This document shows, one piece after another, positions 43,644-53,140 of a DNA stretch of 64,000 nt (positions are counted from its first letter, which is position 1; every line of letters starts with the position of its first letter). The DNA is taken from the NCBI GenBank assembly GCA_945865635.1, contig CAMBEP010000001.1, positions 62,001 through 126,000 on the forward strand. Reading direction: 5' to 3'. Source of the DNA: Candidatus Kuenenia stuttgartensis (GTDB taxonomy: Bacteria > Planctomycetota > Planctomycetia > Isosphaerales > Isosphaeraceae). Position numbers and translations under genes: made by a program. A model generated the notes under the pieces. It did no database searches. It was not told where the DNA came from and was given only the letters and a program-made list of their open reading frames with translations.

Positions 43644-44297
43644 TTACTTCGATGAAGCCGTGCGCGGAATGACCCCAAATTCCGGGCCTGTCAGCGATCT
43701 CCAGGATTGTTGCTGGGTCTCATCCAGCTCCTTGAAAACTTTCTTGGTCAGCTCCGTTTTTGCCAGAGGTGGGGCAACGTTTGTAGATTGGACAGCCCAT
43801 GATTTGAAGATCGCCTGGATTTTTGACTTTTGATCCCCTGTCAAATGCAGAGCCTCGGCAACTTGCGGACGGCTCAAAATGGCCGATGGCCCTTCCCACT
43901 GCAGGTCGATCTGAGTCAATCTCGCCAATTGCTCTGGCTTGAGCTCTGCTCGAAGCCATTCCAGTTGCGATTGATCGATTGCACGACGCAACAGGTTGAC
44001 ATCCTTATCACTACGACCTTTCAGGTCTGCTGCTCGACGACCCAAATCGTCGATCTTTTCCCATGTCTTCTTCCGCTGCTCTGTGGTGAGACCGATGTCT
44101 GTAGCAACATCGTCGCGGCTCAAAAGCAATATCGGAGCCGTTCGCACTCCCATGCGATCATCAGGCAACTGCCAGATCATCATAGTGCGTGTCAGGTGTG
44201 GGTCTTTCAGCGGTGGCCGTCCCGCAGGCGACTGAGCCAAGAGCCTGGAACAGCTCAAAACCATGAGAAAACAGGCGAAATATCGTTGTCGAATCAT
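43644..44297 (-). CDS. exported Spy/LTxxQ-like helical protein
   Basis: About 217 residues. ATG 44297 is chosen because GGAG lies just upstream and it opens a signal peptide (MIRQRYFACFLMVLSCSRLL, then AQ). ATG 44318/44321 remain possible. The mature protein is helical with LTxxQ-like motifs GLTTEQRKKTWEK, LKPEQLARLTQ and HLTGDQKSKIQ. The segment LQWEGPSAILSRPQVAEAL matches the glycine-rich protein at 31805-33043, so the two are paralogues. A periplasmic chaperone-like or stress function is plausible, not shown. Confidence 0.75.
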   Translation of the reverse strand: MIRQRYFACFLMVLSCSRLLAQSPAGRPPLKDPHLTRTMMIWQLPDDRMGVRTAPILLLSRDDVATDIGLTTEQRKKTWEKIDDLGRRAADLKGRSDKDVNLLRRAIDQSQLEWLRAELKPEQLARLTQIDLQWEGPSAILSRPQVAEALHLTGDQKSKIQAIFKSWAVQSTNVAPPLAKTELTKKVFKELDETQQQSWRSLTGPEFGVIPRTASSK

Positions 44298-44626
44298 CGC
44301 TCTCCGCGTCCTTGCCATCATGTTCGGCCCAGGCCGAATACCTAGCCCTAAAAGCTGTCGCCCCACAAATTGTCGACAGCAAATCCTTAGCCTGAATCAG
44401 GCCCACAATTCACGAAACTATTGATAGCAGATCGGTCGAAAATCGAATAGGGCAATTCAGGGCTATAAAAACAGTTATAAAAGTCATAACCCTCAGAAAT
44501 TATTGGAGAGATATGAGATCGGATTCCGATGTTAAGGTCAGGATCGAATCCGGTTTTTCCGGGTGAGCTTTCCTGTATTTTGATGCAGGTTCTAACCCGA
44601 TTCCCACCAAGGATCATTGAACGACG
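44298..44626. other. divergent promoter region
   Basis: About 329 bp separates the Spy-like gene and the ExbB-like gene. AAGGA at 44610-44614 is the ribosome site of the latter. A short dyad ATCGGATTCCGAT lies near 44518-44530. No ORF or RNA gene is evident. Confidence 0.4.
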
Positions 44627-45988
44627 ATGGCCACTTATACGTCTCAGAAACAACCACCGCGCTGGCCTTATCTTGGTGCATTGGCGACACTGGTTGTGGC
44701 CGTGTCACTACCGATCGGCCTGATGATCTTCAACCCAACCCTCATGTTTGAAAGAGGTTGGGAGCAATATGCCGGCACAAGCCTGTTTGTTTTTGCACTG
44801 GCGACACTGGGTGGCCGACTGCTCCATTTCTGGCGCGAAGAGCATGGCTTGATCGCAGCCGGCCAGCGGCTTAGAACCCAGGTCAATGCAGTCTCTGCTG
44901 GGAGAACCTCTGTCGGCATTCCGCGATCATCAACGGATAAACCGTATGAATCGAAATCGATTGGTGAATGGTCGATCTCCGAGCGTCGGCTGGAGCAGCT
45001 CCTTTCCGCATCCAAATCGGTTGGTCTGGGTGAATTTCAACAGGTGATGGAGCTCAACCGGGAACAGTCGGGCCTCGATCAAGAGCATGAAGCCGGCCGG
45101 TTTGCCTTGTCTCGATACATACTTTACCTACTTCCTGTGATTGGGTTTATTGGAACTGTTGAAGGCATTTCGAAGGCCTTGGCCAATATCAGTAAAGTCT
45201 TGCCGATGGTCAAAGACCTGGACGGCTTCATGAATAATCTGACAAGCGTGACCTCCGCTTTGCAGATCGCCTTTGACAGCACTCTGCTTGCGCTTTTTCT
45301 CAGCGCCACACTCATGTTCGTGCAGACGATCATGCTTCGACGCGCCGAAGACCTGCTCGCGCGAATTGATCGCTGGGTTGTCGATCAAGCCCTGGTGCCA
45401 TTGACGTCCACCACAAAACTCAGCGCCGAGAACACTCACGAGGATGAAGTGCTGGAAGAGCGATGGGATGCATTGCTTCAAAGTATCGATGAAATTGCCC
45501 GCGCTTTGGGGGTTGGTCTAGGCCCTCAGACGGAGCGCCTGCAAGTCGCGGTAGACCGCCTTGCATCAGGCCTCAGCGGGCTTGATTCCGCCACCCAGCG
45601 TCTTGCCGAGGCCGGCACGGCAGGTCAACATTTCAGCAAACTGGCGGAAGCCAGCCTGCGTTCCGGAATGGCTCTGGAACGGATTGAAGCCAATGTCGAA
45701 GGCCTGGCCCACAGAACCAAGGGCGATTCCGTCTTGGAAAGTGTGCGTCAAAGTGTCGAACGAACAACATCTGCAGTGGAATCACTGAGCACTCAGTTCA
45801 CGCAGTCGTTCGAACGATCAAGCCGCCAAAGTCAGGAAAACCTGACCCGCACCCTGGGCAGCCTGAAAGACGCGATCGAAATGATCAATGTCTCGATTGA
45901 GCAGGGAAATACGCTCTATCGTGGGATCGTTCGAACCATGTTCGACCAGCGCGAACGCGAAAGCGATGCCTTTCGTAAAGTCGGCTAA
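44627..45988 (+). CDS. MotA/TolQ/ExbB proton-channel family protein
   Basis: A 453-residue membrane protein. Two N-terminal helices (about 16-38 and 48-65) precede a cytoplasmic section. The channel core has YILYLLPVIGFIGTVEGISK at about 164-183, then SALQIAFDSTLLALFLSATL near 204-223, typical of TolQ/ExbB/MotA. The last 180 residues are a long helical, coiled-coil region with an Ala/Ser/Glu-rich heptad look. Such proteins convert proton flow to motion or envelope work with an ExbD-type partner; none is adjacent. It may pair with the Ig-like membrane protein at 33379-34119, but they are not linked. Confidence 0.82.
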   Translation: MATYTSQKQPPRWPYLGALATLVVAVSLPIGLMIFNPTLMFERGWEQYAGTSLFVFALATLGGRLLHFWREEHGLIAAGQRLRTQVNAVSAGRTSVGIPRSSTDKPYESKSIGEWSISERRLEQLLSASKSVGLGEFQQVMELNREQSGLDQEHEAGRFALSRYILYLLPVIGFIGTVEGISKALANISKVLPMVKDLDGFMNNLTSVTSALQIAFDSTLLALFLSATLMFVQTIMLRRAEDLLARIDRWVVDQALVPLTSTTKLSAENTHEDEVLEERWDALLQSIDEIARALGVGLGPQTERLQVAVDRLASGLSGLDSATQRLAEAGTAGQHFSKLAEASLRSGMALERIEANVEGLAHRTKGDSVLESVRQSVERTTSAVESLSTQFTQSFERSSRQSQENLTRTLGSLKDAIEMINVSIEQGNTLYRGIVRTMFDQRERESDAFRKVG

Positions 45989-46030
45989 TTCTAACGAAGG
46001 TTTGCTTGAAAAAGCCTTTTACCGCAAAAT

Positions 46031-46054
46031 AAACCGGCTACCTGTAGCCGGTTT
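46031..46054 (+). terminator. hairpin after the ExbB-like gene, terminator-like
   Basis: A perfect 10-bp stem (AAACCGGCTA/TAGCCGGTTT) with a 4-nt loop, 42 bp after the stop. The downstream T-run is weak (GTTTGCAGCTTTG), so termination is plausible but not certain. The arm GTAGCCGGT recurs in the palindromic element at 47.8 kb. Confidence 0.55.
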
Positions 46055-46332
46055 GCAGCTTTGTTCAGTCTCGTGATCAACCGACCTATTGTCAGGGGGC
46101 ACTTTCGGATCGATTAGAATCATCGCTCGATAAAGATTGGCTTATTTTTGATAAAATGGGTAGTATGGAAAGAAAGTTCTTGCCTAAATTAACGGTTTTA
46201 AAAAAGTTTCTGAAAAGAAGTGGGAAAGGGTTTGGCTGAACGCTTGCAGATCGGTATGGTATGAGTTCAAGATCACAGAAGAGAACAGGGTGAAGGATTC
46301 GCCAAGTTGGCTGAGATGGGAGTTGACTGTCT
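46055..46332. other. intergenic region before the ADP-ribosylglycohydrolase gene
   Basis: About 280 bp, AT-rich around 46130-46220. No gene or clear dyad is seen. It presumably carries the promoter of the downstream gene. Confidence 0.4.
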
Positions 46333-47592
46333 ATGAGGCCAGTGCATGCAATGAACCGTGCTCGCGGAGCGATGCTCGGCATGGCGGTTGGAGATGCTTT
46401 GGGAGCACCTCTTGAGGGACTTGGGCCCCAGCAGATACGTGCTCATTACTCTGTGGTTGAAGATTATGTGGATGGAGCACGGGCTTGGCGCCGAAAAAGC
46501 GACCGATGGCGTGTTCCGGGTCTCTATACAGACGACACACAGCAGGCTTTGACGGTCGCTGAAACATTGATCGAGTGCGGTGAGATGCAGTCTGTGCATT
46601 TGGCCGAAATCTGGAAGCGCATGTATCGCACCACAGTCGAGGAATCGGGAGTTCAGCTCCCGAATGGCGTTCATCGCAATATTGGCCGCAGCTTTCGACT
46701 GGCTCTTGAACAACTCACAGCCGGTCATCCCATGGTTTCCATCAGTCAGCCAAGTGCCGGCCTTGGTGCGGCTACTCGGGTCATTCCTCTGGCAATCGCT
46801 TATCGCCAGGATTCCGACCACCTCTACCATGCGGTCGTGGAATCAAGCCTTTTGACCCACTGCGATATCCGTGGCATCGCTGCGGCTTTGGCCGTTGCTT
46901 TCGCCACCGCCAGATTGCTTAACGGTGAAGAGATCCGACCATCTTTCCCGCTTCAGGTTGCTGCCGACACAGCGCGTTCCGAATCTCGCCTGGCTCAGGA
47001 ATTTCCCGACCGAATTCAGGGAATCGACAAGCACCTGCACTCCATCTCGCGATGCATCGCACATGTCGAGAAAATTCTTGAACTCCCGCAGGATCAAGCT
47101 TTTGCGATGATTCTTGACGAGGCCCGCAACCACGGCCCCAGTGTGCCCTGCAAGCGACCCACCATGGGCTTTGCACCTGCTGCACTGGCAAGCTGTTTTT
47201 ACCTCCTGAGTATCAGCGGGGACTTTCACGAAGGTCTCATCGACATCATCAATCAAGGTGGCGATGCCGACAGCACCGGAGCAGTTCTTGGAGCCATGTC
47301 AGGCGCCCACTTTGGGGTCGAGGGGATCCCTCAAGACTGGCTGACTCCACTGTGTAATCGCGAAGGCATCGACAGTCGAGCCCGTGCTCTGATGACGGAT
47401 TCCACAAAAGTCGATCGAAAGGTCATTCCTGACCTGGTCGAAACCGAACGAAATTTGTGTCGCCAGGAAATTCGATATCGCCAGAAAATTCAAGCCGCTT
47501 TGAATCTGCGTGATAGCACGATACTGGATCAATCCGTAGGCAATAACCCAAAAATTTCCGAAATTCCGCCAAATTCGGCGGATCAGGAATAA
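46333..47592 (+). CDS. ADP-ribosylglycohydrolase family protein
   Basis: A 419-residue protein of the DraG/ADP-ribosylglycohydrolase family. GMAVGDALGAPLEGL at about 16-30, YTDDTQQAL at 65-73 (metal-binding TDDT) and INQGGDADSTGAVLGAMSGAHFG near 305-327 are the expected binuclear-metal and ADP-ribose motifs. These enzymes remove ADP-ribose from proteins or small ligands. No matching ADP-ribosyltransferase is in the window, so its substrate is unknown. ATG 46333 is used. The C-terminal 70 residues are extra, charged and of no recognised domain. Confidence 0.88.
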   Translation: MRPVHAMNRARGAMLGMAVGDALGAPLEGLGPQQIRAHYSVVEDYVDGARAWRRKSDRWRVPGLYTDDTQQALTVAETLIECGEMQSVHLAEIWKRMYRTTVEESGVQLPNGVHRNIGRSFRLALEQLTAGHPMVSISQPSAGLGAATRVIPLAIAYRQDSDHLYHAVVESSLLTHCDIRGIAAALAVAFATARLLNGEEIRPSFPLQVAADTARSESRLAQEFPDRIQGIDKHLHSISRCIAHVEKILELPQDQAFAMILDEARNHGPSVPCKRPTMGFAPAALASCFYLLSISGDFHEGLIDIINQGGDADSTGAVLGAMSGAHFGVEGIPQDWLTPLCNREGIDSRARALMTDSTKVDRKVIPDLVETERNLCRQEIRYRQKIQAALNLRDSTILDQSVGNNPKISEIPPNSADQE

Positions 47593-47782
47593 ATCCACAG
47601 AAATCCAGCTTTGACACGAATCAACAAATGTCAACAAGCTATCCATCAATACGGTTACGACATTTTACGGATCAGATTTCTCACTCGGATCCCCATCCAG
47701 TAGTCTGGCCAAAGCGATTATGATTTCCAGAGTAGATTTGTTATACGATTCACGGTTATTAACGACATATTTTGATCAAAAC

Positions 47783-47966
47783 GATGCCGGAGGCATCGCA
47801 ACCTGTAGCCGGTGGTTGAGGAGCGCGAGCGACGATACCACCGGACGACGACACGACCAACAATTCTGGCACCCCGCCGGGGTGCCAGAAGCTTTTTTTC
47901 GCATGCAAATCCGGTGGTGTCGCTGCGCTCAACCACCGGCTACACGCTTCTGATGCCTCCGGCATC
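47783..47966. repeat. REP/BIME-like paired palindromic element
   Basis: A 184-bp mirror arrangement. Outer arms are GATGCCGGAGGCATC (47783-47797) and its inverse (47952-47966). Inside them TGTAGCCGGTGGTTGAG (47804-47820) is matched by CTCAACCACCGGCTACA (47928-47944). Each half forms its own CCGGTGGT/ACCACCGG hairpin, and a central stem TTCTGGCACCCC/GGGGTGCCAGAA (47864-47890) is followed by GCTTTTTTT. This is the layout of two REP units in opposite orientation. The rest of the 47593-48136 interval has no gene. Confidence 0.75.
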
Positions 47967-48136
47967 CTTGAATTGCGAAATATGTCATTTGTGACCATCC
48001 AGACTATAAAAGTGAATTTCAGATCCTTCAGTCTCTCTAAATAAAATCGACATCCCATACAAAATGAAAGTGGGTTGTTGTCAATCAACAAACCCACCAA
48101 GCCGATTTTTCATGATTCTGGCTCTTAAATCATAAC

Positions 48137-48931
48137 TCATTCAGGCTTTTGAAAAATGATGATATGCTGCCAGGGCAGCCGTTCGTCGTTCTTCTGGAAT
48201 TTGAAGCCCTGGGCCTCTACCTCCTTGCGTGCCTGGGCCAAGGTCATCTTGTGCTCAGGCCGGATCGGAACATCAGGATCCTCAGCCCGAAATTCAATCA
48301 ATACCAACCGTCCCCCAGGTTTCAACGCCTTTTTCAGCCCTTGAAGCGTTTCAATCGGGTTCGAGCACTCGTGATAAACGTCCACCATGATAATCAGGTC
48401 GATCTCGCCCGAAGGCAGTTTGGTCTCTGTTGCTGTACATAAAGTCGGAATAATGACCTTTTCAAGCTTCATTGACCGAATATTCGACTTCAGCATGCGG
48501 ATCATCTGGGGCTGGATGTCCGTCGCATAAACCTTGCCCGAACTCCCCACCCGCTTGGCAATCCGAACGGATGTATAGCCCACCCCTGCACCGACATCCG
48601 CCACCACATCGCCTGCCTTCAGGCTCAAGGCATCGATCATCTGCTCAGGCTGCTCTTCCGCTTCACGGGTCTCACGCAGAAGCCAGTCTGCTCCAAGATA
48701 GCTCATCACGGGTGCTATGGCTCGCCCCATGAAAGTACCAGGATTTGCAGGCAACTGATGCGGATCCTCTTCCACCTTCTCCGCGGCTTTCCGATCCGCC
48801 ACTTTTTTTTGTGACGGCTTCGGCTCCTGACCAAAGGAACTTCTCGGTGCGACTATCGCCAATGCAAACATCAACAAACAAATGGATTGATACGGACGAC
48901 AGATCTTCAATCCCATCTTGTACATTCCCAT
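48137..48931 (-). CDS. exported SAM-dependent methyltransferase
   Basis: A 264-residue methyltransferase with a signal peptide (hydrophobic 14-30, cut after FGQ). A charged linker with KKVADRKAAEKVEED follows. Motif I VVADVGAGVGYTS is at 109-121, the acidic adenosyl-binding site VYATDIQPQM at about 133-142, IDLIIMVDVYHE and the late motif LKPGGRLVLIEFRAEDPD. The fold is that of a class I methyltransferase similar to those with PCMT/UbiE-like motifs. A periplasmic location would need an external SAM source, which is unusual. It is a single-gene unit. Confidence 0.8.
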   Translation of the reverse strand: MGMYKMGLKICRPYQSICLLMFALAIVAPRSSFGQEPKPSQKKVADRKAAEKVEEDPHQLPANPGTFMGRAIAPVMSYLGADWLLRETREAEEQPEQMIDALSLKAGDVVADVGAGVGYTSVRIAKRVGSSGKVYATDIQPQMIRMLKSNIRSMKLEKVIIPTLCTATETKLPSGEIDLIIMVDVYHECSNPIETLQGLKKALKPGGRLVLIEFRAEDPDVPIRPEHKMTLAQARKEVEAQGFKFQKNDERLPWQHIIIFQKPE

Positions 48932-49624
48932 TCGATTGATCCTTTAAAGCCTTTTTTGAAGTGCAGGAATTCTGTTTCACAGAGCCTCTTAATGATTATC
49001 TCTGGCCCGAAGCTTTTGTCCAGCCTGCTCATAAATTTATCAATCGCTCACAAAAAAGGAATGAACCGAACTCATTTAAGGCAGAAGTACGCCATTTTAT
49101 AGTTCTTACGAGAGATTTTCTTTTGCAAATGTAAGACACGCTTGCTCAAAGCCCACCCAAAGAACCAGCTTTTAAAAGCTGATCCGATTCCAGACGCAAA
49201 GTCTTACCAATAGGAAGTCTATGATGAAATGGGAAAAGTTGCCGCTGTTCAGTCGTCTCAGCATTAACGCCAAATTTCAACACGACTTCCGAATCCATCC
49301 CGCGCAATTTTCAATCACTTGGTCATCCATGCTTTCATCAGAAAAAAAACTCAAAATCCTCTTCCCATAAACTTACACAAAATAAAGAGCTTACAAGCCC
49401 GCTTCCCGAGGCTTCTTTAATGCGACATAACCCTTTCATTCGTAAATAGATCAGATAATAATACAAAACAAGAGTACAGGGTGGTGCGATTGCCCGTACC
49501 GTTGCTAATCCCTGGCCGCGATGATTCAAGAAAAATCGCATAACAGGGTTACTTTCCTTAGGAAACTGGGATAATGGGCAAATTCGATGCCCTGATCCGA
49601 TCCAAGAAAAAAATGCCCTGATTC
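48932..49624. other. long intergenic region without a recognisable gene
   Basis: About 690 bp between divergent genes. I see only small dyads, such as AGCTTTTAAAAGCT near 49169-49182 and TTTCCTTAGGAAA near 49552-49564. No ORF of credible composition, tRNA or known RNA is visible. Confidence 0.4.
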
Positions 49625-51289
49625 ATGAAACCATCACTTCAAACGCCTTGGATAGAAATATCTAACGCCCTATCAAAGAGCCTTTACCTCAAAGTCGGGC
49701 TCTTGCTTCTGCCGGTTTCCTTGGTCTGGATCGTCTTCGGTTGGGCGATCACACAGGATGGACCTGCGCACTTGGCCTCGGCCAAAATTGCAAACGAATG
49801 GCTTGATGGCCAAAATCCTGTCAGGTCCATCTACACCCTGGACTTAAGGCCACTTCCGAACTGGAGCGGCCAGGCGCTCTCCATGCTCGCCTTGAAACGG
49901 GTTCCAGCCATCTGGGCCAATCGGTTGATGAACTTGGCGGGCTTGTGGCTACCACCGATGGCCATTGTCAGCCTTCTGCGGGTCGTTCAGGCACAGCGGC
50001 TCAATTCGGGTTGGGGCGTTGCGTTGTGGATCAGTCTGACCGCGATGAATCTGGTCTGGAGTTTTGGGTTTACATCGTTTCTGCTTGGTTTGGCGATGGC
50101 TTGGGTGGTGCTTGGCCGGGTTTGGAGTTTTGGCAGCGGTCAGGTCTCTGGCTTAAGGCCATGGCTCGGTCTGGCGATCAGTTGGTGGGTCTTGTTTTTG
50201 TGCCATTTGGTGGCGTATGGAATTGCCGGCCTGGTGTGCGGCAGCCTGGTCCTGGCCACTCCTGGCTGGAGACTTCGCAAGCGTTTTCAGATTGTCGTAG
50301 CCACAGCAACAAGTCTGCCGCTGGTCTGGAATTACCGACGCATAACGGGCGGATCAAGCCTGGAGCTGATTTGGGAGCACTTCCATTGGTCGCAGATATT
50401 TGAGGTCTCCAACTGGGTTAGACACCTGGGCTGGATCGATCCAATTTCCGTGGTCTCCAAACGATGGCTGCCAATTGTCGAAATTGAGAGCACCTGGGCC
50501 ATCCTATGTCAGCCGTTATTTTGGACAATCCTGGCCATCTTCGTCTTACTATTGGATGTCGGTTTTAAGGCTTGGGCCGGTGCAAAGGCAGGCGAGCAGC
50601 GAGGCTGGTTTCTGGGTATCCTAATCTTGCTGATTTTTGGAGTGCTTGGGCCAGATAGTCTTGGCAGGGATCAGGGGCATTACCTGCCGCAGCGGATTTT
50701 GATCGGTGCCATGTCGGTTGCATCGGTCGTCTGGCCCATGACTACGGTGGGCAAGGTCCGAATGGCAACCTGCTTTCTGGCGGCAGCCTGGCTTGGCCAG
50801 AGCGTAAGCCTGATGGAGCTTGGGCGTAAGTCGGCAAGGCTGACGTTTTCCATAAGTGGCATAGGCGATTTTATAAGCTCAGGCGATCGGGTGCTGGCTT
50901 TCAATGATGCGAAGCCGTGGGCTTACAGGTCGAATCCGCGATTGCATTTGGACTCGGTCGTGGTGATGGCGGCCGAGGCGGTAACAAGCTGGAATCTTTA
51001 TGAGGCGGCCCATGCGTATTTCCCTTTACATTTTCGCCAGAAGCCGCCTGGATTAGATCCTCGTGGGCTTGAGGCGGTCTCGCTGAAGCAATCTCAGGAG
51101 CAAGTTTCTGAGCGTCGTTTACAAATCCATTCCATCGTTCAAGCCGCTGATGGTCAGGTGGATGTGATTCTAGTTTTGGCAGATCAAGGATCAGAGCTAG
51201 GCCAAGTGGTTCGCGATTCCGACGAGATCAGGACAAAGTGGAAATTGCAGAGAGAAACGCAAAGCTGGGCGATTTACCGGCGTCGGTGA
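49625..51289 (+). CDS. multi-spanning membrane protein, GT-C-like
   Basis: A 554-residue protein with about ten or eleven membrane helices and a C-terminal extracytoplasmic part from about 420. The first loop has TQDGPAHLASAKIANEWLDG at about 43-62, which resembles the acidic first-loop motif of polyprenol-dependent GT-C glycosyltransferases. The rest does not identify a family, so the assignment is tentative. ATG 49625 is used. Codon use contains local TGG/Gly-rich stretches. A terminator on the opposite strand follows the stop. Confidence 0.65.
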   Translation: MKPSLQTPWIEISNALSKSLYLKVGLLLLPVSLVWIVFGWAITQDGPAHLASAKIANEWLDGQNPVRSIYTLDLRPLPNWSGQALSMLALKRVPAIWANRLMNLAGLWLPPMAIVSLLRVVQAQRLNSGWGVALWISLTAMNLVWSFGFTSFLLGLAMAWVVLGRVWSFGSGQVSGLRPWLGLAISWWVLFLCHLVAYGIAGLVCGSLVLATPGWRLRKRFQIVVATATSLPLVWNYRRITGGSSLELIWEHFHWSQIFEVSNWVRHLGWIDPISVVSKRWLPIVEIESTWAILCQPLFWTILAIFVLLLDVGFKAWAGAKAGEQRGWFLGILILLIFGVLGPDSLGRDQGHYLPQRILIGAMSVASVVWPMTTVGKVRMATCFLAAAWLGQSVSLMELGRKSARLTFSISGIGDFISSGDRVLAFNDAKPWAYRSNPRLHLDSVVVMAAEAVTSWNLYEAAHAYFPLHFRQKPPGLDPRGLEAVSLKQSQEQVSERRLQIHSIVQAADGQVDVILVLADQGSELGQVVRDSDEIRTKWKLQRETQSWAIYRRR

Positions 51290-51314
51290 ACTGGAAACTG
51301 GGCTTAAAAAAAGT

Positions 51315-51346
51315 CCGGCTCAGAAACCTGATGGTTTGTGAGCCGG
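51315..51346 (-). terminator. rho-independent terminator of the TIGR03067 gene
   Basis: A 14-bp stem with one mismatch (CCGGCTCAGAAACC/GGTTTGTGAGCCGG) and a TGAT loop. On the minus strand ACTTTTTTT follows. It lies 68 bp after the minus-strand stop and 25 bp past the plus-strand stop. Confidence 0.85.
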
Positions 51347-51414
51347 CATCGTGGGTCAAAGGCTTTGATTTTGGAATTCGTTGCGGATGGACCGTCGGGG
51401 CAACGATCCCGGTT

Positions 51415-51822
51415 TCAGTTCTTTTTCTTGAGTTCGAACTTATATTGGACTTCGTCGATTGTGGAGAAATCTTTAGGCCGATCCTGACCCGGCAATGAGA
51501 CACAAATGACGAGCTTGTCGCCGTCGAGCTTGTAAATGGCTTTGCCGGAGCGATTATTGCCATCGGGGCTGTCGGTGATCGTCAGATCCATTGAAGGGTG
51601 TGGCTTGGCGGCGGCATCGGCCTTGAAATCGGCTTTGTAAACGTTGCCATTGATATCGGCTTCAAGTTTGTCGCCATTGAAGGTCCATTCGGCGTTGATT
51701 CCGGAATTGCCATCAGTGGCCCATTTGCCTTTAAGGGCTTTTACTGAGGCTTCGTCAGCTTGACTTACAGAGAATGTGGATACGATCAGGGCAAGTGTCA
51801 GCAGTGAGCGTCGTGTGATCAT
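51415..51822 (-). CDS. TIGR03067-domain exported protein
   Basis: A 135-residue secreted protein with signal MITRRSLLTLALIVSTFSVS, cut near QA-DE. The mature part has the planctomycete TIGR03067 pattern: LKGKWATDGNSGIN, WTFNGDKLEADING, SMDLTITDSPDGNN, GKAIYKLDGDKLVICVSLPG and PKDFSTIDEVQYKFELKKK. The fold is a small beta-barrel of unknown function. It is a single-gene unit with its own terminator, and lies between the membrane protein gene and the tRNA-Leu gene. Confidence 0.85.
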   Translation of the reverse strand: MITRRSLLTLALIVSTFSVSQADEASVKALKGKWATDGNSGINAEWTFNGDKLEADINGNVYKADFKADAAAKPHPSMDLTITDSPDGNNRSGKAIYKLDGDKLVICVSLPGQDRPKDFSTIDEVQYKFELKKKN

Positions 51823-52101
51823 GATACCTGAGTTCTCCCGAATAAAATCAGCAATGTGAATGTTGGGTGTATTTTAGAGGACGGATCAAGATCCGTCTGA
51901 CTTGAATGGGCAATCTGTGACGATTCAGTTTGCAGAAACTGTGAGACTTCAGAATTCTATCAGTTCGGTAAGCAATTGGCCATATGAACTTCACTCGTCT
52001 CGATCCGATTTCTGAAAGCCCTTTTTTTGGACAGGGTCTAAAAACAAAAGGGAAAAAAGGGTTTTCAAACGACTCTTCAGAGGATATAGTTATGAGCCGA
52101 T

Positions 52102-52183
52102 GCGTGGGTGGCGGAACTGGCAGACGCGCTGGATTTAGGTTCCAGTACCGAGAGGTGTGAGGGTTCGACTCCCTCCTCACGCA
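52102..52183 (+). tRNA. tRNA-Leu (UAG)
   Basis: An 82-nt type II tRNA without encoded CCA. The acceptor GCGTGGG pairs with CTCACGC (one G-U), discriminator A52183. The anticodon stem CTGGA/TCCAG encloses TTTAGGT with anticodon TAG at 52136-52138. A long variable arm follows and the T arm is GAGGG/CCCTC with TTCGACT. Confidence 0.95.
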
Positions 52184-52409
52184 CTTGTTTTAACCTTTCT
52201 TCATGCCGTTTAACGATCGTTGCTCAAGTGGGCCACATTTTTTGGTTGCCAGAATCGCTTGCCCTTAAATATTGGAAGCGTTACTCTGAATAACCTATTC
52301 GACAAAGCCAATGCGACAGGTGATGTGCAGTGGCTGTCGGTACCGTCACCGGCCTGCGAGCGACTGTTGCTCGTTGACCTAACATTCTAAGGGTATAAGG
52401 GTTCTTGCA

Positions 52410-53009
52410 ATGCAACCACTGCTGATCGTGCTTGGAGTCATAGTGGGCGTAGTCGTCCTTGTGGCAATGTTTATTGCTGGCATTTACAACGGTCTGGTCA
52501 CACTCAGGAACCGTTTCAAAAACGCTTACAGTCAAATTGATGTTCAGCTCAAGCGGCGATATGACCTGATCCCCAATCTTGTCGAGGCCGTCAAGGGCTA
52601 TATGGCCCATGAAAAAGGCACTTTGAACGAAGTGATCGAAGCCCGTAACCGGGCAATGAGCGCAGGTCAGCAGGTGTCGGCAAACCCCGGAGACCCGAAC
52701 GCCATGCAGAAACTCAATCAGGCGGAAGGTCAGCTTGGTGGAGCAATGAGTCGCCTTTTTGCTCTGAGCGAAGCCTATCCCGACCTGAAAGCCAACACCA
52801 ACATGCTTCAGCTCCAGGAAGAGCTCACATCGACCGAGAATAAGGTCTCATTCGCCCGCCAGGCTTTCAACGATGCCGTAACCGCCTACAACACAAAGCG
52901 GGAAGTCTTCCCGAATGTGATCTTCGCAGGCATGTTTGGCTTCTTCCCCGCCGAGCTGTTTCAGGTTGAGAGCGAAGCGGTCAAGGAAGCCCCCAAGATC
53001 AAGTTCTGA
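52410..53009 (+). CDS. LemA family protein
   Basis: A 199-residue LemA protein. One helix at about 4-27 anchors it; the rest is a long helical bundle. Family marks: NRFKNAYSQIDVQLKRRYDL at 32-51, IPNLVEAVKGYMAHEKGTL and YPDLKANTNMLQLQEEL, ending with the FAGMFGFFPAELFQV segment. LemA proteins are widespread, with the helices facing the outside; the molecular role is not settled. It is followed by an M48 metalloprotease, a common pairing that suggests a joint membrane-protein quality-control or stress role. Confidence 0.92.
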   Translation: MQPLLIVLGVIVGVVVLVAMFIAGIYNGLVTLRNRFKNAYSQIDVQLKRRYDLIPNLVEAVKGYMAHEKGTLNEVIEARNRAMSAGQQVSANPGDPNAMQKLNQAEGQLGGAMSRLFALSEAYPDLKANTNMLQLQEELTSTENKVSFARQAFNDAVTAYNTKREVFPNVIFAGMFGFFPAELFQVESEAVKEAPKIKF

Positions 53010-53140
53010 TCTCATCACGACAGTCACTGGTCCAACACTGGGTGGAGGTGGTCGGGAAACAATCCAAACTGCGATCGTTTCAGCCACCTCCTCGTCTGAA
53101 CGAAACCGATCTTTCCTTAGCCATCGAAATAAAAAAAGCC

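Noticed and set aside
49169-49182. Perfect palindrome AGCTTTTAAAAGCT in the long intergenic gap
   Set aside because: Short, AT-rich and isolated; compatible with chance and without a linked T-run or promoter.
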